DNA from: an uncultured beta proteobacterium
GTDB lineage: Bacteria; Pseudomonadota; Gammaproteobacteria; Burkholderiales; Burkholderiaceae
NCBI GenBank assembly: GCA_903843315.1
Contig: CAIMPQ010000060.1
Coordinates: 1-33,983, forward strand
Reading direction: 5' to 3'
Length of the DNA: 33,983 nucleotides
The notes below the pieces were generated by a model that was not told the DNA's origin, did no database searches, and saw nothing but the letters and a program-made list of their open reading frames with translations. A program made the position numbers and the translations under genes. How positions within the stretch are numbered: position 1 is the first letter of the stretch; each line of letters begins with the position of its first letter. Positions 1 through 7,686 of the stretch are shown here, in pieces.

Positions 1-56
1 ATGATGATTTAGTAGCCTTAGATCGAGCTGGCAATCTCGATTCTTTATTGGCTTAA
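1..56 (+). CDS. grxC: Glutaredoxin 3, C-terminal end only (partial)
   Basis: The first 56 bases hold the last 17 codons of an open frame that enters from outside the window (full codons begin at base 3) and stops at TAA 54-56. The tail reads DDLVALDRAGNLDSLLA, which resembles the C-terminal helix of class I glutaredoxins (a D-D-L-x-A-L-D-x-x-G-x-L-D pattern). The glutaredoxin gene commonly sits immediately upstream of secB in beta- and gammaproteobacteria, which supports the call. The redox-active CPYC site would lie upstream and cannot be seen. The identification rests on a short tail plus context. Confidence 0.7.
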   Translation, partial: DDLVALDRAGNLDSLLA

Positions 57-83
57 AGCATTAATAAACATAGAAAGATAGTA

Positions 84-605
84 ATGACAGAACAGTCTAC
101 CGCGCCTCAGGAAGGGTCTGAAAGCTCACAAGAACCTGGATTTCGGATTCAGCGTATTTATTTGAAAGACCTCTCACTTGAGCAGCCTAATGCACCAAAA
201 ATTCTGTTGATTGTTGCTGACCCACAGGTAGAGGTAGAAGTTGATATTGCTGTTACCCCCTTAAATGAAAGTATTTTTGAAGTAGCCCTGAGTGCCACGG
301 TTACCGCTAAGGTAGATTCAAAGATCCTTTTTTTGGTTGAAGCTAAGCAAGCGGGTATTTTTGAGTTCAACAATATTCCACCCGAGCAAATCGATCCAAT
401 GTTGGGTATTGGGTGCCCTACCATTTTGTACCCATACCTTCGATCGAATATCTCCGACATTATTAGTCGCGCTGGATTCCAGCCAATTCATCTCAATGAA
501 ATCAACTTTCACGGCATGTATGAGCAGCGTCTAATGCAGGCTCAACAGGCGGCTGCCACTGAAGCTAGCCCTGCAGATGAGAGCAAGATTATCCTTCCAC
601 ATTAA
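84..605 (+). CDS. secB: Protein-export chaperone SecB
   Basis: SecB is a cytosolic tetrameric chaperone that keeps preproteins unfolded and hands them to SecA for export. The 173-residue protein has the family core from about residue 20 (FRIQRIYLKDLSLEQPNAP) through the conserved F-E-F-N-N-I-P-P segment and the G-C-P-T-I-L-Y-P-Y-L-R block, ending with the N-F-x-x-M-Y-E-Q-R helix. The N-terminal 18 residues and the acidic tail are variable, as is usual. Length is normal for betaproteobacteria. It follows the glutaredoxin gene by 27 bases and precedes gpsA by 24 bases, the standard grxC-secB-gpsA order, so the three are probably co-transcribed. Confidence 0.97.
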   Translation: MTEQSTAPQEGSESSQEPGFRIQRIYLKDLSLEQPNAPKILLIVADPQVEVEVDIAVTPLNESIFEVALSATVTAKVDSKILFLVEAKQAGIFEFNNIPPEQIDPMLGIGCPTILYPYLRSNISDIISRAGFQPIHLNEINFHGMYEQRLMQAQQAAATEASPADESKIILPH

Positions 606-629
606 GCTTAAAGAGCGAGCCCACAGATC

Positions 630-1652
630 ATGAAAGTGACCCTGCTTGGTGCTGGTGCTTGGGGAACAGCAATAGCCGCTCAGGCGGCCCGCTTTCTGCA
701 AGAGGATGATGTTTGTTTGTGGTCTCGAAGCGCTGAGCAATTACTAGAGATTGAAAGATCTGGTCAAAATAAATCCTATCTTCCTGATATTCAATTACCC
801 AAAAATCTGAAATTAGAAAGTCATTTTTCTAAAGCAATCGGCAGACTTTCTAGTAATGATCTATTGGTAATTGCAACACCGATGTCAGGGCTTGCAGAAA
901 CAATTGCTCAAGTACTAAAGGTGGCCAACCATCCTTTAAATATTATTTGGTTATGCAAGGGTTTAGAGCCAACGACAGCTCTGTTGCCACATCAAGTTGT
1001 TGCACGTGAACATGCGCTGCATAGTCATGGCATTCAACATGCTTATGGTGCTTTATCAGGCCCTAGCTTTGCGCGTGAGGTAGGGGCTGGAATGCCGTGC
1101 GCATTAACTATTGCTAGCACTTCAAGTCATCTATGCGAAATTGTGCAAGCAGCATTTCATCATGGAAATATGCGCATCTACTCAAGCGATGACTTGATTG
1201 GTGTTGAACTGGGCGGAGCCATTAAGAATGTCTTGGCAATTGCTGCGGGAATTGGTGATGGTCTAGATTTAGGGTTGAATGCTCGCGCAGCAGTTCTTAC
1301 CAGAGGCTTAGCTGAAATGATGCGTTTGGTTAAAGCTGCTGGCGGTAGACCTGAAACTTGCATGGGTTTAACTGGCGTCGGAGATTTGATTTTGACTGCT
1401 ACCGGTGATCTATCTCGTAATCGCCGCGTTGGGCTAGAGCTTGCCGCTGGAAAGTCATTGAGTGAGATCTTGGCTGGTTTAGGTCATGTTGCAGAGGGCG
1501 TTCTTTGTGCCGAAGCAGTTGCTGATTTGGCCAGGCGCTTAAAGGTGGAGATGCCAATCACCGTAATGATGGGTGATGTGTTATCTAGTAAGCTCACCGC
1601 GCATGATGCTATCAAAAAACTGATGGGCCGTGATCCAAAAATCGAAGCTTAA
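630..1652 (+). CDS. gpsA: Glycerol-3-phosphate dehydrogenase [NAD(P)+]
   Basis: GpsA reduces dihydroxyacetone phosphate to sn-glycerol 3-phosphate, the backbone for phospholipid synthesis, in the cytoplasm. The 340-residue protein starts with a Rossmann dinucleotide-binding motif G7-x-G9-x-x-G12 (LLGAGAWGTAIA). It carries the substrate-binding G-P-S-F-A-R-E-V segment, the catalytic lysine region E-L-G-G-A-I-K199-N-V, and the R-N-R-R-V-G phosphate-binding loop. Length is normal. It is the last plus-strand gene of the secB group and converges with trmL, the two stops being about 17 bases apart. The intervening T-rich DNA shows no convincing hairpin. Confidence 0.97.
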   Translation: MKVTLLGAGAWGTAIAAQAARFLQEDDVCLWSRSAEQLLEIERSGQNKSYLPDIQLPKNLKLESHFSKAIGRLSSNDLLVIATPMSGLAETIAQVLKVANHPLNIIWLCKGLEPTTALLPHQVVAREHALHSHGIQHAYGALSGPSFAREVGAGMPCALTIASTSSHLCEIVQAAFHHGNMRIYSSDDLIGVELGGAIKNVLAIAAGIGDGLDLGLNARAAVLTRGLAEMMRLVKAAGGRPETCMGLTGVGDLILTATGDLSRNRRVGLELAAGKSLSEILAGLGHVAEGVLCAEAVADLARRLKVEMPITVMMGDVLSSKLTAHDAIKKLMGRDPKIEA

Positions 1653-1669
1653 TTTTTTGTAGTTTATTT

Positions 1670-2140
1670 TTAATTGCCGCCAACGAGCCCATTTTGGCGC
1701 CAGGCTTCGTATACAACAACCGCTACGGTATTCGATAGATTTAGACTGCGACTACTATCTTGCATTGCTAAACGCATTTGATTCTTTGGTGGAATTGAAT
1801 TGCGCACTTCATCAGTAATACCTTTGGTTTCTGATCCAAAAACAAAGTAATCATTTAGAGCATATTTGCCCTCATGAAATTTTTCATCTCCTTTGGTTGT
1901 TAAAGCAAAAAGATGCTGTAGATTGGGTTGCTCATCTTTTAAAAACTGCGCCCAACTAGCGTGCACTTTCACGCTAGCAAATTCGTGATAGTCAAGGCCA
2001 GCCCTTCTTAACTTGGCATCTTCCATCGGAAATCCCAAAGGCTCAATTAGATGTAATTTCGCCCCTGTATTGGCGCATAAGCGGATGATGTTGCCGGTAT
2101 TGGGTGGAATTTCTGGTTCGAATAAGACAATATTAAACAT
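1670..2140 (-). CDS. trmL: tRNA (cytidine/uridine-2'-O-)-methyltransferase TrmL
   Basis: TrmL is a dimeric SPOUT-class enzyme that 2'-O-methylates the wobble nucleotide 34 of certain leucine tRNAs, using SAM. The 156-residue protein is the minimal single-domain form. It has the start MFNIVLFEPEIPPNTGNIIR, the central G-S-E-T-K-G-I motif and the C-terminal knot S-L-N-L-S-N-T-V-A-V-V-V-Y-E, which together form the trefoil-knot cofactor site. It lies 23 bases downstream of comF on the same strand and is probably co-transcribed with it. The family is clear. Substrate specificity is inferred from the short-form TrmL/YibK type. Confidence 0.93.
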   Translation of the reverse strand: MFNIVLFEPEIPPNTGNIIRLCANTGAKLHLIEPLGFPMEDAKLRRAGLDYHEFASVKVHASWAQFLKDEQPNLQHLFALTTKGDEKFHEGKYALNDYFVFGSETKGITDEVRNSIPPKNQMRLAMQDSSRSLNLSNTVAVVVYEAWRQNGLVGGN

Positions 2141-2163
2141 GCTGTGTTCTTAATCTCATTTCT

Positions 2164-2907
2164 TTATAAAGGCTTAGAGGTTCTGAGTAACACCCAATTC
2201 GTTACTCTCTTGACTCCATTGTCCTTCAGAACGCGAGCAATTTCATTCAGGGTAGCCCCACTCGTCATAACATCGTCAAAAACGATAACCGAATGATCTT
2301 TTAGCAGTTCGAGATGCCCTTCTTCAATGTAAAACATCCCTTGTATTGCTTGCATCCTATCCGCATGTTTACTGCCTGCTTGCCGCCCTGAAAAATGCTG
2401 GCGTTTTAATGTGTAAGGCATTTTTTGAATATGCGGTCCACAGCGGATTCTTCTAGCTATTTCCCAGCTTTGATTAAACCCACGCAAAGCTAACTTTTTA
2501 GGACTCAGTGGAACGGGAAGAAGGTAGGCTGCGTTAGCATCCATCAACTGCTGCGCGAAAACTGCATTCCATGCTGTTGCAAGACCGAGGGCATAGGCTA
2601 AACGTTTTTGGTATTTGAGTTGATGCACCGCATTTTGTAGTACTCCCTCGTAGCGATCTAGGCAATAGCTTGCATCAAAATAGGGCGAATGTTTTTTGCA
2701 TTGTCCGCAATGCTGCTCTTTGATTTCTGAAGCATGGAGGGAGATACCACATTGGTGACAGCATTCGTAATTGAATAGACCTTGGTCATACAGGGATTGC
2801 AAGCAGTTATTGCATATAGTAGCTTTTTGATGGTGTTCGCAAACGATACAAGCCGTTGGCAAAACTTGCTCGGTAATACATTGAAAAATCTTCTCTAGAA
2901 ATCGCAT
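2164..2907 (-). CDS. comF: ComF family protein (phosphoribosyltransferase-like)
   Basis: ComF/GntX proteins have an N-terminal zinc-ribbon and a C-terminal phosphoribosyltransferase fold. ComF is needed for DNA uptake in competent bacteria, although its enzymatic activity is unknown. Cysteine pairs are visible near the N-terminus (CIVC, CNNC, CCHQC, CGQC), fitting one or two zinc sites. The C-terminal half carries the PRPP-loop-like V-I-V-F-D-D-V-M-T-S-G-A-T. I chose ATG at 2905-2907 (247 residues). An in-frame TTG at 2929-2931 would add eight residues and would overlap the first base of the divergent methyltransferase start. Neither start has a strong ribosome-binding site. trmL follows on the same strand. 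Confidence 0.88.
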   Translation of the reverse strand: MRFLEKIFQCITEQVLPTACIVCEHHQKATICNNCLQSLYDQGLFNYECCHQCGISLHASEIKEQHCGQCKKHSPYFDASYCLDRYEGVLQNAVHQLKYQKRLAYALGLATAWNAVFAQQLMDANAAYLLPVPLSPKKLALRGFNQSWEIARRIRCGPHIQKMPYTLKRQHFSGRQAGSKHADRMQAIQGMFYIEEGHLELLKDHSVIVFDDVMTSGATLNEIARVLKDNGVKRVTNWVLLRTSKPL

Positions 2908-2930
2908 GGGGCGCTGAGTATACTGAGCCA

Positions 2931-3728
2931 ATGACCCAGCCGATCAGATGGTTACAAGACGAAATTGCAGACCGTATGTTGCAAAAACTGGATATCGTCA
3001 AATTAGACATTAAAGATATTTTGATCGTTCCAGATTTCCCCGGGAAGCATTTGTCAGCTTTTGCAAAGCGTTACCCCACGGCGGCTATTTTGAGCGTTAC
3101 CGAGAAGGGTATTTCTGGTTTTGAAATGTGGCGCTCGAAAGTGATGAGTAACTGGCGATCTTTGTTTAGTAGTAATACAACGGCCTTTGCCACTTATCAA
3201 TTAAATGGAAGATTTGATCTTCCGGATAATTCTGTGGATTTGGTTTTTAGTGACTTAATGTTGCAAGACTTGCCTGATCCGCGTCATTTCTTGAAAGAGT
3301 GTTGGCGTGTTCTACGGGAGGGTGGTTTGGTCACCTTTAGTTATTTAGGGCCCGATACCGGTAAAGAGCTGCGTACTCTTGAACCAGGAGTACTCAAGTT
3401 AAAAAACTTATTGAGCCCTTGGGATATGCACGATATGGGCGACGCCCTCATGGGAGAACGTTTTTCAGACCCAGTAATGGATATGGAGTATCTACATCTT
3501 GATTACGAAACAGACTCTCTTTTGCTAGCTGATGCAAAGGCATTGAAATTGCTTCAAGAGCCCGCAGCTGAAATGCCAAAAAAAGGCGTTTTGCCCAAAA
3601 AAATGACTTTAGAGGTGGTTTATGGGCATGCATGGGCGATCGGAAAGCACCTAGCCAGAGCACAAGACAGGGTCGCCTATATTGATATAAATCAAATTGG
3701 ACGCAAGACTAGGTCAGATTCTGCTTAA
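2931..3728 (+). CDS. BioC-like class I methyltransferase-family protein, degenerate SAM motif
   Basis: This 265-residue protein matches the BioC-type methyltransferase often found divergent from comF in Burkholderiales. The conserved parts are the N-terminal helix (W-L-Q-D-E-I-A-D-R-M), the post-I acidic segment N-S-V-D-L-V-F-S-D-L with L-Q-D-L-P-D-P, and W-R-V-L-R-E-G-G-L-V-T-F-S-Y-L-G-P-D-T. Motif I, normally a glycine-rich D-x-G-x-G-x-G loop that binds SAM, reads ILIVPDFPGKHL at residues 30-41 and lacks the glycines. BioC would methylate malonyl-ACP in biotin synthesis, but no other bio gene is nearby. Function is therefore uncertain: it may be a divergent enzyme or a catalytically dead paralogue. 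Confidence 0.75.
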   Translation: MTQPIRWLQDEIADRMLQKLDIVKLDIKDILIVPDFPGKHLSAFAKRYPTAAILSVTEKGISGFEMWRSKVMSNWRSLFSSNTTAFATYQLNGRFDLPDNSVDLVFSDLMLQDLPDPRHFLKECWRVLREGGLVTFSYLGPDTGKELRTLEPGVLKLKNLLSPWDMHDMGDALMGERFSDPVMDMEYLHLDYETDSLLLADAKALKLLQEPAAEMPKKGVLPKKMTLEVVYGHAWAIGKHLARAQDRVAYIDINQIGRKTRSDSA

Positions 3729-3790
3729 GTGTAAGTGCTTACTATCATTTAAACCTCGGTCAAGATTGGATGAGGCTGGGTTATCCCTGT

Positions 3791-3819
3791 TTGTTGTTAA
3801 GTCCAATTAACCCTATAAT
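3791..3819 (+). promoter_or_regulatory. Probable sigma-70 promoter of the cytochrome oxidase operon
   Basis: A perfect -10 hexamer TATAAT (3814-3819) lies 17 bases after TTGTTG (3791-3796), which matches the -35 consensus at three of six positions. Transcription would start near 3826, giving a leader of about 80 bases before coxB. This is the only good promoter-like pair in the 180-base gap between the methyltransferase gene and coxB. It is a prediction from consensus only. Confidence 0.6.
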
Positions 3820-3845
3820 CACCGCTGGAAGTATTGGCTTGATAC

Positions 3846-3883
3846 CGCTTTTTGGGCATTTTGTGGCGCTTTTTGGCACTTTG
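3846..3883 (+). repeat. Two imperfect direct repeats in the coxB leader
   Basis: CGCTTTTTGG occurs at 3846-3855 and again at 3867-3876, start to start 21 bases (two helical turns). Each copy continues into a similar sequence (GCATTTTG versus CACTTTG). The pair lies downstream of the predicted start site and upstream of the coxB ribosome-binding site. It could be an operator or RNA-level element for the oxidase operon, or chance in T-rich DNA. Confidence 0.35.
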
Positions 3884-3908
3884 CCCGCGACAATAAACAG
3901 AGAATAAG

Positions 3909-5066
3909 ATGAATTTATTTGGAAAAGTCACTAGGGCTTTGCTCTATTTAATAGCAGCCTTTGGCACTGCTTTTGCGAACGCAAGTGAAAATATGCCTGG
4001 GGGCCCAGCTGTAAATCAGCTGAACTTTGCTGCCCCAGCAACCAAAATCATGCAAGAAATCCATTGGCTACATTGGATGATGTTAGTAATTTGTGCATTG
4101 ATTTTTGTCGGCGTTTTTGGAGTGATGTTCTATTCCATCTTGAAGCACCGCAAATCATTGGGCCACAAATCTGCTTCTTTCCACGAGAGTACAACTGTTG
4201 AAATTATTTGGACAGTGATTCCACTTTTAATCGTCATCGGTATGGCATTGCCGGCAACAAAGACCGTTGTGGCGATGAAAGATACAACCAATTCAGATAT
4301 CACCATTAAGACCACTGGTTATCAGTGGAAATGGGGCTACGATTACATCAAGGGCGAAGGCGAAGGTATTAGCTTCTTGTCTACCCTATCTACTTCACGC
4401 GAAGCCATTAATAACTTGGCGCCAAAATCAAATACGTATTTGATGGAAGTAGACAATGAAATGGTTGTGCCTGTTGGCAAGAAAATTCGATTGATTACTA
4501 CTGCTAACGACGTAATTCATGCATGGACTATTCCAGCATTCGGCGTTAAGCAAGATGCGATCCCAGGATTTGTTCGCGATACTTGGTTCAGAGCAGATAT
4601 GATCGGCACCTTCCGTGGCCAATGTTCTGAGCTTTGCGGTGCAGAGCACGCATTTATGCCTATCGTTGTAAAGGTTGTTTCTCAAGATGACTACACGGCT
4701 TGGGTTGCGCAAAAGAAAAAAGAAATGGGCGCTGCAGGCGATGATCCTTCAAAGGTCTACACATTAGATGAGCAAAAAGAACGCGGTGCAAAAGTGTATG
4801 CCGCGAACTGTGCTGCTTGCCACCAAGCAAACGGTAAAGGCGCTGGCGCTTTTCCAGCTCTTGACGGTAGCAAAGTGGTCAATGGGCCTAAAGATGGCCA
4901 ATACAACATCCTCATCAACGGTAAAGGTGCGATGCCTAAATGGGCAGGCGTAATTTCTGATAGCGATATCGCCGCAGTGATGACCTATACCCGTAACGCT
5001 TGGGGTAATAAAACGGGTGAAGTAATTCAGACCCAAGAAATTATTACTGCGCGCGGCGGCAAGTAA
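3909..5066 (+). CDS. coxB: Cytochrome c oxidase subunit II with fused cytochrome c domain
   Basis: Subunit II takes electrons from cytochrome c at its periplasmic CuA centre and passes them to subunit I. The 385-residue precursor has a signal peptide (about residues 1-24), two membrane helices (about 55-77 and 97-118), and a cupredoxin domain. The CuA site is visible as C239-S-E-L-C243-G-A-E-H with a following Met. A C-terminal cytochrome c domain carries the heme site C301-A-A-C304-H305, with G-A-M-P-K-W later supplying the probable axial Met. This caa3-like fusion is common in Burkholderiales. It is the first gene of the coxB-coxA-ctaG-coxC operon, with a purine-rich site just before the ATG. 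Confidence 0.97.
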   Translation: MNLFGKVTRALLYLIAAFGTAFANASENMPGGPAVNQLNFAAPATKIMQEIHWLHWMMLVICALIFVGVFGVMFYSILKHRKSLGHKSASFHESTTVEIIWTVIPLLIVIGMALPATKTVVAMKDTTNSDITIKTTGYQWKWGYDYIKGEGEGISFLSTLSTSREAINNLAPKSNTYLMEVDNEMVVPVGKKIRLITTANDVIHAWTIPAFGVKQDAIPGFVRDTWFRADMIGTFRGQCSELCGAEHAFMPIVVKVVSQDDYTAWVAQKKKEMGAAGDDPSKVYTLDEQKERGAKVYAANCAACHQANGKGAGAFPALDGSKVVNGPKDGQYNILINGKGAMPKWAGVISDSDIAAVMTYTRNAWGNKTGEVIQTQEIITARGGK

Positions 5067-5108
5067 TTCAGATTAACTAATACAGATAAAACGAAACCGG
5101 AGCAATCC

Positions 5109-6752
5109 ATGAGCACAGTCTCTACTACCCACGATCACGATCACGCACACGATCATGCGCATGATCATGATCACGCGCATGATGATCACACGCCACACGG
5201 TTGGCGTCGTTGGTTGTTTGCAACCAATCACAAAGACATCGGCACGATGTATTTGATTTTCTCGTTTATCAGCTTGTTGGCTGGTGGCGTGATGGCTTTG
5301 GGAATTCGCTTGGAGCTATTCCAGCCTGGTTTGCAATTTTTGCGCCCCGAGTTCTTTAACCAATTAACTACCATGCATGGTTTGGTGATGGTATTCGGCG
5401 CGATCATGCCGGCCTTCGTTGGTTTTGCTAACTGGATGGTGCCTTTGCAAATCGGTGCATCTGATATGGCATTTGCTCGTATGAACAACTTCAGCTTCTG
5501 GATTCTGCCAGTGGCGGCGACTTTGTTATTGAGCTCATTCCTGGTTCCTGGTGGCGCACCATCAGGCGGCTGGACAATCTATGCTCCGCTGACATCCCAG
5601 ATGGGTCCTGGAATGGATATGGCCATTTTTGCCCTCCATTTATTGGGTGCGTCTTCCATCATGGGTTCAATTAACATCATTGTGACCATTTTGAATATGC
5701 GCGCGCCAGGCTTGACCCTGATGAAGATGCCAATGTTCTGCTGGACATGGTTAATTACTGCGTATTTGTTGATTGCTGTGATGCCTGTATTGGCTGGCGC
5801 AATTACGATGGTGTTGACTGACCGTCACTTTGGTACCTCCTTCTTCTCTGCTGTTGGTGGTGGCGACCCAATTATGTTCCAGCATATTTTCTGGTTCTTT
5901 GGGCACCCTGAGGTTTACATCATGATTCTTCCAGCATTTGGAATCGTCAGCGAAATCATCCCAACCTTCTCCAGAAAAACTTTGTTTGGCTATAGCTCGA
6001 TGGTTTATGCAACCGCATCCATTGCGATCTTGTCATTCATCGTTTGGGCTCACCACATGTTTGCCACTGGTATGCCAGTAACTGGTCAGTTGTTCTTCAT
6101 GTACGCAACGATGTTGATTGCCGTTCCAACGGGCGTGAAGATTTTTAACTGGGTTGCAACGATGTGGAAAGGGTCAATGACCTTTGAAACGCCCATGTTG
6201 TGGGCTATTGGTTTCATCTTCGTATTTACGATGGGTGGCTTTACTGGTTTGATCTTGGCATTGGCGCCAATTGATATCGGCGTTCAAGATACTTACTATG
6301 TGGTTGCTCACTTCCACTATGTATTGGTAGCAGGCTCATTATTTGCGATGTTCGCTGGCTTCTACTACTGGTGTCCAAAGTGGACCGGCTACATGGCTAA
6401 TGAAACTCGCGGCAAGATCCACTTCTGGACTTCCATGATTTTCTTTAACTTAACCTTCTTCCCAATGCACTTCTTGGGTCTAGCTGGTATGCCACGTCGC
6501 TATGCTGACTACCCAACTCAGTTTGCTGACTTCAATGCGATTGCTTCGATTGGCGCCTTGGGTTTTGGCTTGTCGCAAGTATATTTCTTGTTCTTTGTTG
6601 TGATGCCAGCTTATCGTGGTCAAGGCGAAAAAGCGTCAATGAAGCCATGGGAGGGAGCAAAAGGTTTGGAGTGGACAATCCCTTCACCAGCGCCACACCA
6701 TACATTTGAGACTCCTCCTAGTGCAGAGCAAATGCGTGAAGCAGGAGTTTAA
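5109..6752 (+). CDS. coxA: Cytochrome c oxidase subunit I with His/Asp-rich N-terminal tail
   Basis: Subunit I holds heme a and the heme a3-CuB site where oxygen is reduced, and it pumps protons. The 547-residue protein has about twelve hydrophobic helices. Visible ligands are H90 (heme a, in T-M-H-G), the CuB ligand and cross-linked pair H266-P-E-V-Y270, CuB ligands H315-H316, and H401 (heme a3) with H403 (heme a) in H-F-H-Y-V. Before the usual start of homology (W-R-R-W-L-F-A-T-N-H-K-D-I-G) it has a tail with eleven histidines between residues 8 and 30, alternating with Asp and Ala. The stop lies inside the next small gene, suggesting translational coupling. Confidence 0.98.
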   Translation: MSTVSTTHDHDHAHDHAHDHDHAHDDHTPHGWRRWLFATNHKDIGTMYLIFSFISLLAGGVMALGIRLELFQPGLQFLRPEFFNQLTTMHGLVMVFGAIMPAFVGFANWMVPLQIGASDMAFARMNNFSFWILPVAATLLLSSFLVPGGAPSGGWTIYAPLTSQMGPGMDMAIFALHLLGASSIMGSINIIVTILNMRAPGLTLMKMPMFCWTWLITAYLLIAVMPVLAGAITMVLTDRHFGTSFFSAVGGGDPIMFQHIFWFFGHPEVYIMILPAFGIVSEIIPTFSRKTLFGYSSMVYATASIAILSFIVWAHHMFATGMPVTGQLFFMYATMLIAVPTGVKIFNWVATMWKGSMTFETPMLWAIGFIFVFTMGGFTGLILALAPIDIGVQDTYYVVAHFHYVLVAGSLFAMFAGFYYWCPKWTGYMANETRGKIHFWTSMIFFNLTFFPMHFLGLAGMPRRYADYPTQFADFNAIASIGALGFGLSQVYFLFFVVMPAYRGQGEKASMKPWEGAKGLEWTIPSPAPHHTFETPPSAEQMREAGV

Positions 6753-6867
6753 TTCTTCAGCTAAGCAAGCCCAATCCGCGAACAATCGCCGATTGGGGTT
6801 TGTGCTTTTAAGCGTTGTGCTGACCTTTTTTATTGGTATTGTGATTAAACGGAGCATGTTGGGTTAA
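6736..6867 (+). CDS. Small single-helix membrane protein, probable cytochrome oxidase small assembly protein
   Basis: A 43-residue frame starts at GTG 6736, overlaps the end of coxA by 17 bases in another frame, and ends at TAA 6865-6867. It has a short polar N-terminus (SAKQAQSANNRRLG), one membrane helix (FVLLSVVLTFFIGIVI) and a basic tail KRSMLG. The N-N-R-R-x-x-hydrophobic-helix plan matches the tiny genes annotated in Burkholderiales as cytochrome oxidase small assembly protein, which occupy this same slot between coxA and ctaG. Without it the interval would be an unexplained 129-base gap. Start choice is uncertain: no clear ribosome-binding site is seen, and coupling to coxA termination is the likely mechanism. 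Confidence 0.72.
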   Translation: MKQEFNSSAKQAQSANNRRLGFVLLSVVLTFFIGIVIKRSMLG

Positions 6868-6881
6868 TCCCGCCGATTGCG

Positions 6882-7466
6882 ATGGTTACTACTCAAACAC
6901 TCAATCGTCAGATTTTGTTAAAGCTCTTAATTGCAGCTGTGATGATGTTTGGCTTTGGTTACGCCCTAGTTCCGATGTACAAGGCCTTGTGCGAAGTAAC
7001 TGGGATTAACGTCGTCACCAATAAGAATGATTATGGCGTTAGAGCTTTTAGTCCTAACAAGGTTGGCAATACTCAAGTGAACTATGCTCGCACAGTCACT
7101 ATTGAGTTTGATTCCAATAGCCGTGGACCATTTACTTTCAAGCCGGTGAAGAACTTCTTAGAAGTTCATCCCGGTGAGATGACTGAAATTGTTTATGAAG
7201 TAACAAATAATCTTGGTCGTGTAGTACGAGCTCAAGCCATTCCGAGTTATGCACCTAAGAGCGCAACGGAGTTTTTTACTAAATTAGAGTGTTTTTGTTT
7301 TCAGGAACAAACACTAGCTGCAAATGAAACGAAGAAGATGCCGGTAGTTTTTGTAATTGATGCAGGCTTGCCTGATGACGTGAAAACAATTACTTTGTCA
7401 TACACCTTCTTTGAGTTGGGTTTGGGCGGTACACCACCCGCTCCTAAATCGAAGGTGGTTTCATGA
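6882..7466 (+). CDS. ctaG: Cytochrome c oxidase assembly protein CtaG (Cox11 family)
   Basis: CtaG/Cox11 is a membrane-anchored periplasmic copper chaperone that delivers copper to the CuB site of subunit I. The 194-residue protein has one N-terminal helix (about 11-30, ILLKLLIAAVMMFGFGYALV), the conserved P-M-Y-K-A-L-C37-E-V-T-G segment, and the copper-binding C137-F-C139-F motif followed by Q-E-Q-T-L in an immunoglobulin-like beta domain. Length is normal. It overlaps the next gene by four bases (ATGA at 7463-7466), so the operon is tightly coupled. Confidence 0.96.
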   Translation: MVTTQTLNRQILLKLLIAAVMMFGFGYALVPMYKALCEVTGINVVTNKNDYGVRAFSPNKVGNTQVNYARTVTIEFDSNSRGPFTFKPVKNFLEVHPGEMTEIVYEVTNNLGRVVRAQAIPSYAPKSATEFFTKLECFCFQEQTLAANETKKMPVVFVIDAGLPDDVKTITLSYTFFELGLGGTPPAPKSKVVS

Positions 7467-7657
7467 AGAAGAAAAGTAGTTTTATGCAGTCTATGAAAGC
7501 CGTGATGTGGGGCTTTTTGGGGGTGCGTAAGAAAGCAGGTTTGCAGGAAGATGTAGCGTCACTCAGTTTTGTACACATTATCATTGCAGGAGTCATTGGT
7601 GCCTTGATTTTTATGAGCGTCCTGTTGTTGATAGTGAAAGCAGTTGTTTCCCATTGA
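7463..7657 (+). CDS. DUF2970 family small membrane protein
   Basis: This 64-residue protein has a basic, amphipathic N-terminal half with the pattern S-M-K-A-V-M-W-G-F-L-G-V-R-K, and one C-terminal membrane helix (about 38-60). This is the DUF2970 plan (recognised from the F-G-V-R-K-like motif and position), a family of unknown function found in proteobacterial cytochrome oxidase operons between ctaG and coxC. Its ATG overlaps the ctaG stop by four bases and it ends 29 bases before coxC, so it is expressed with the oxidase. A role in oxidase assembly is inferred from location only. Confidence 0.85.
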   Translation: MKKKSSFMQSMKAVMWGFLGVRKKAGLQEDVASLSFVHIIIAGVIGALIFMSVLLLIVKAVVSH

Positions 7658-7686
7658 TTATTTTTTGATTGAATAGAGAGAATAAG

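Noticed and set aside
5130..5190. GATC cluster at the start of coxA as a Dam or SeqA type regulatory region
   Set aside because: The sites follow directly from His-Asp codon alternation (CAC/CAT-GAT), and Dam is generally absent in betaproteobacteria. Coding explains them.
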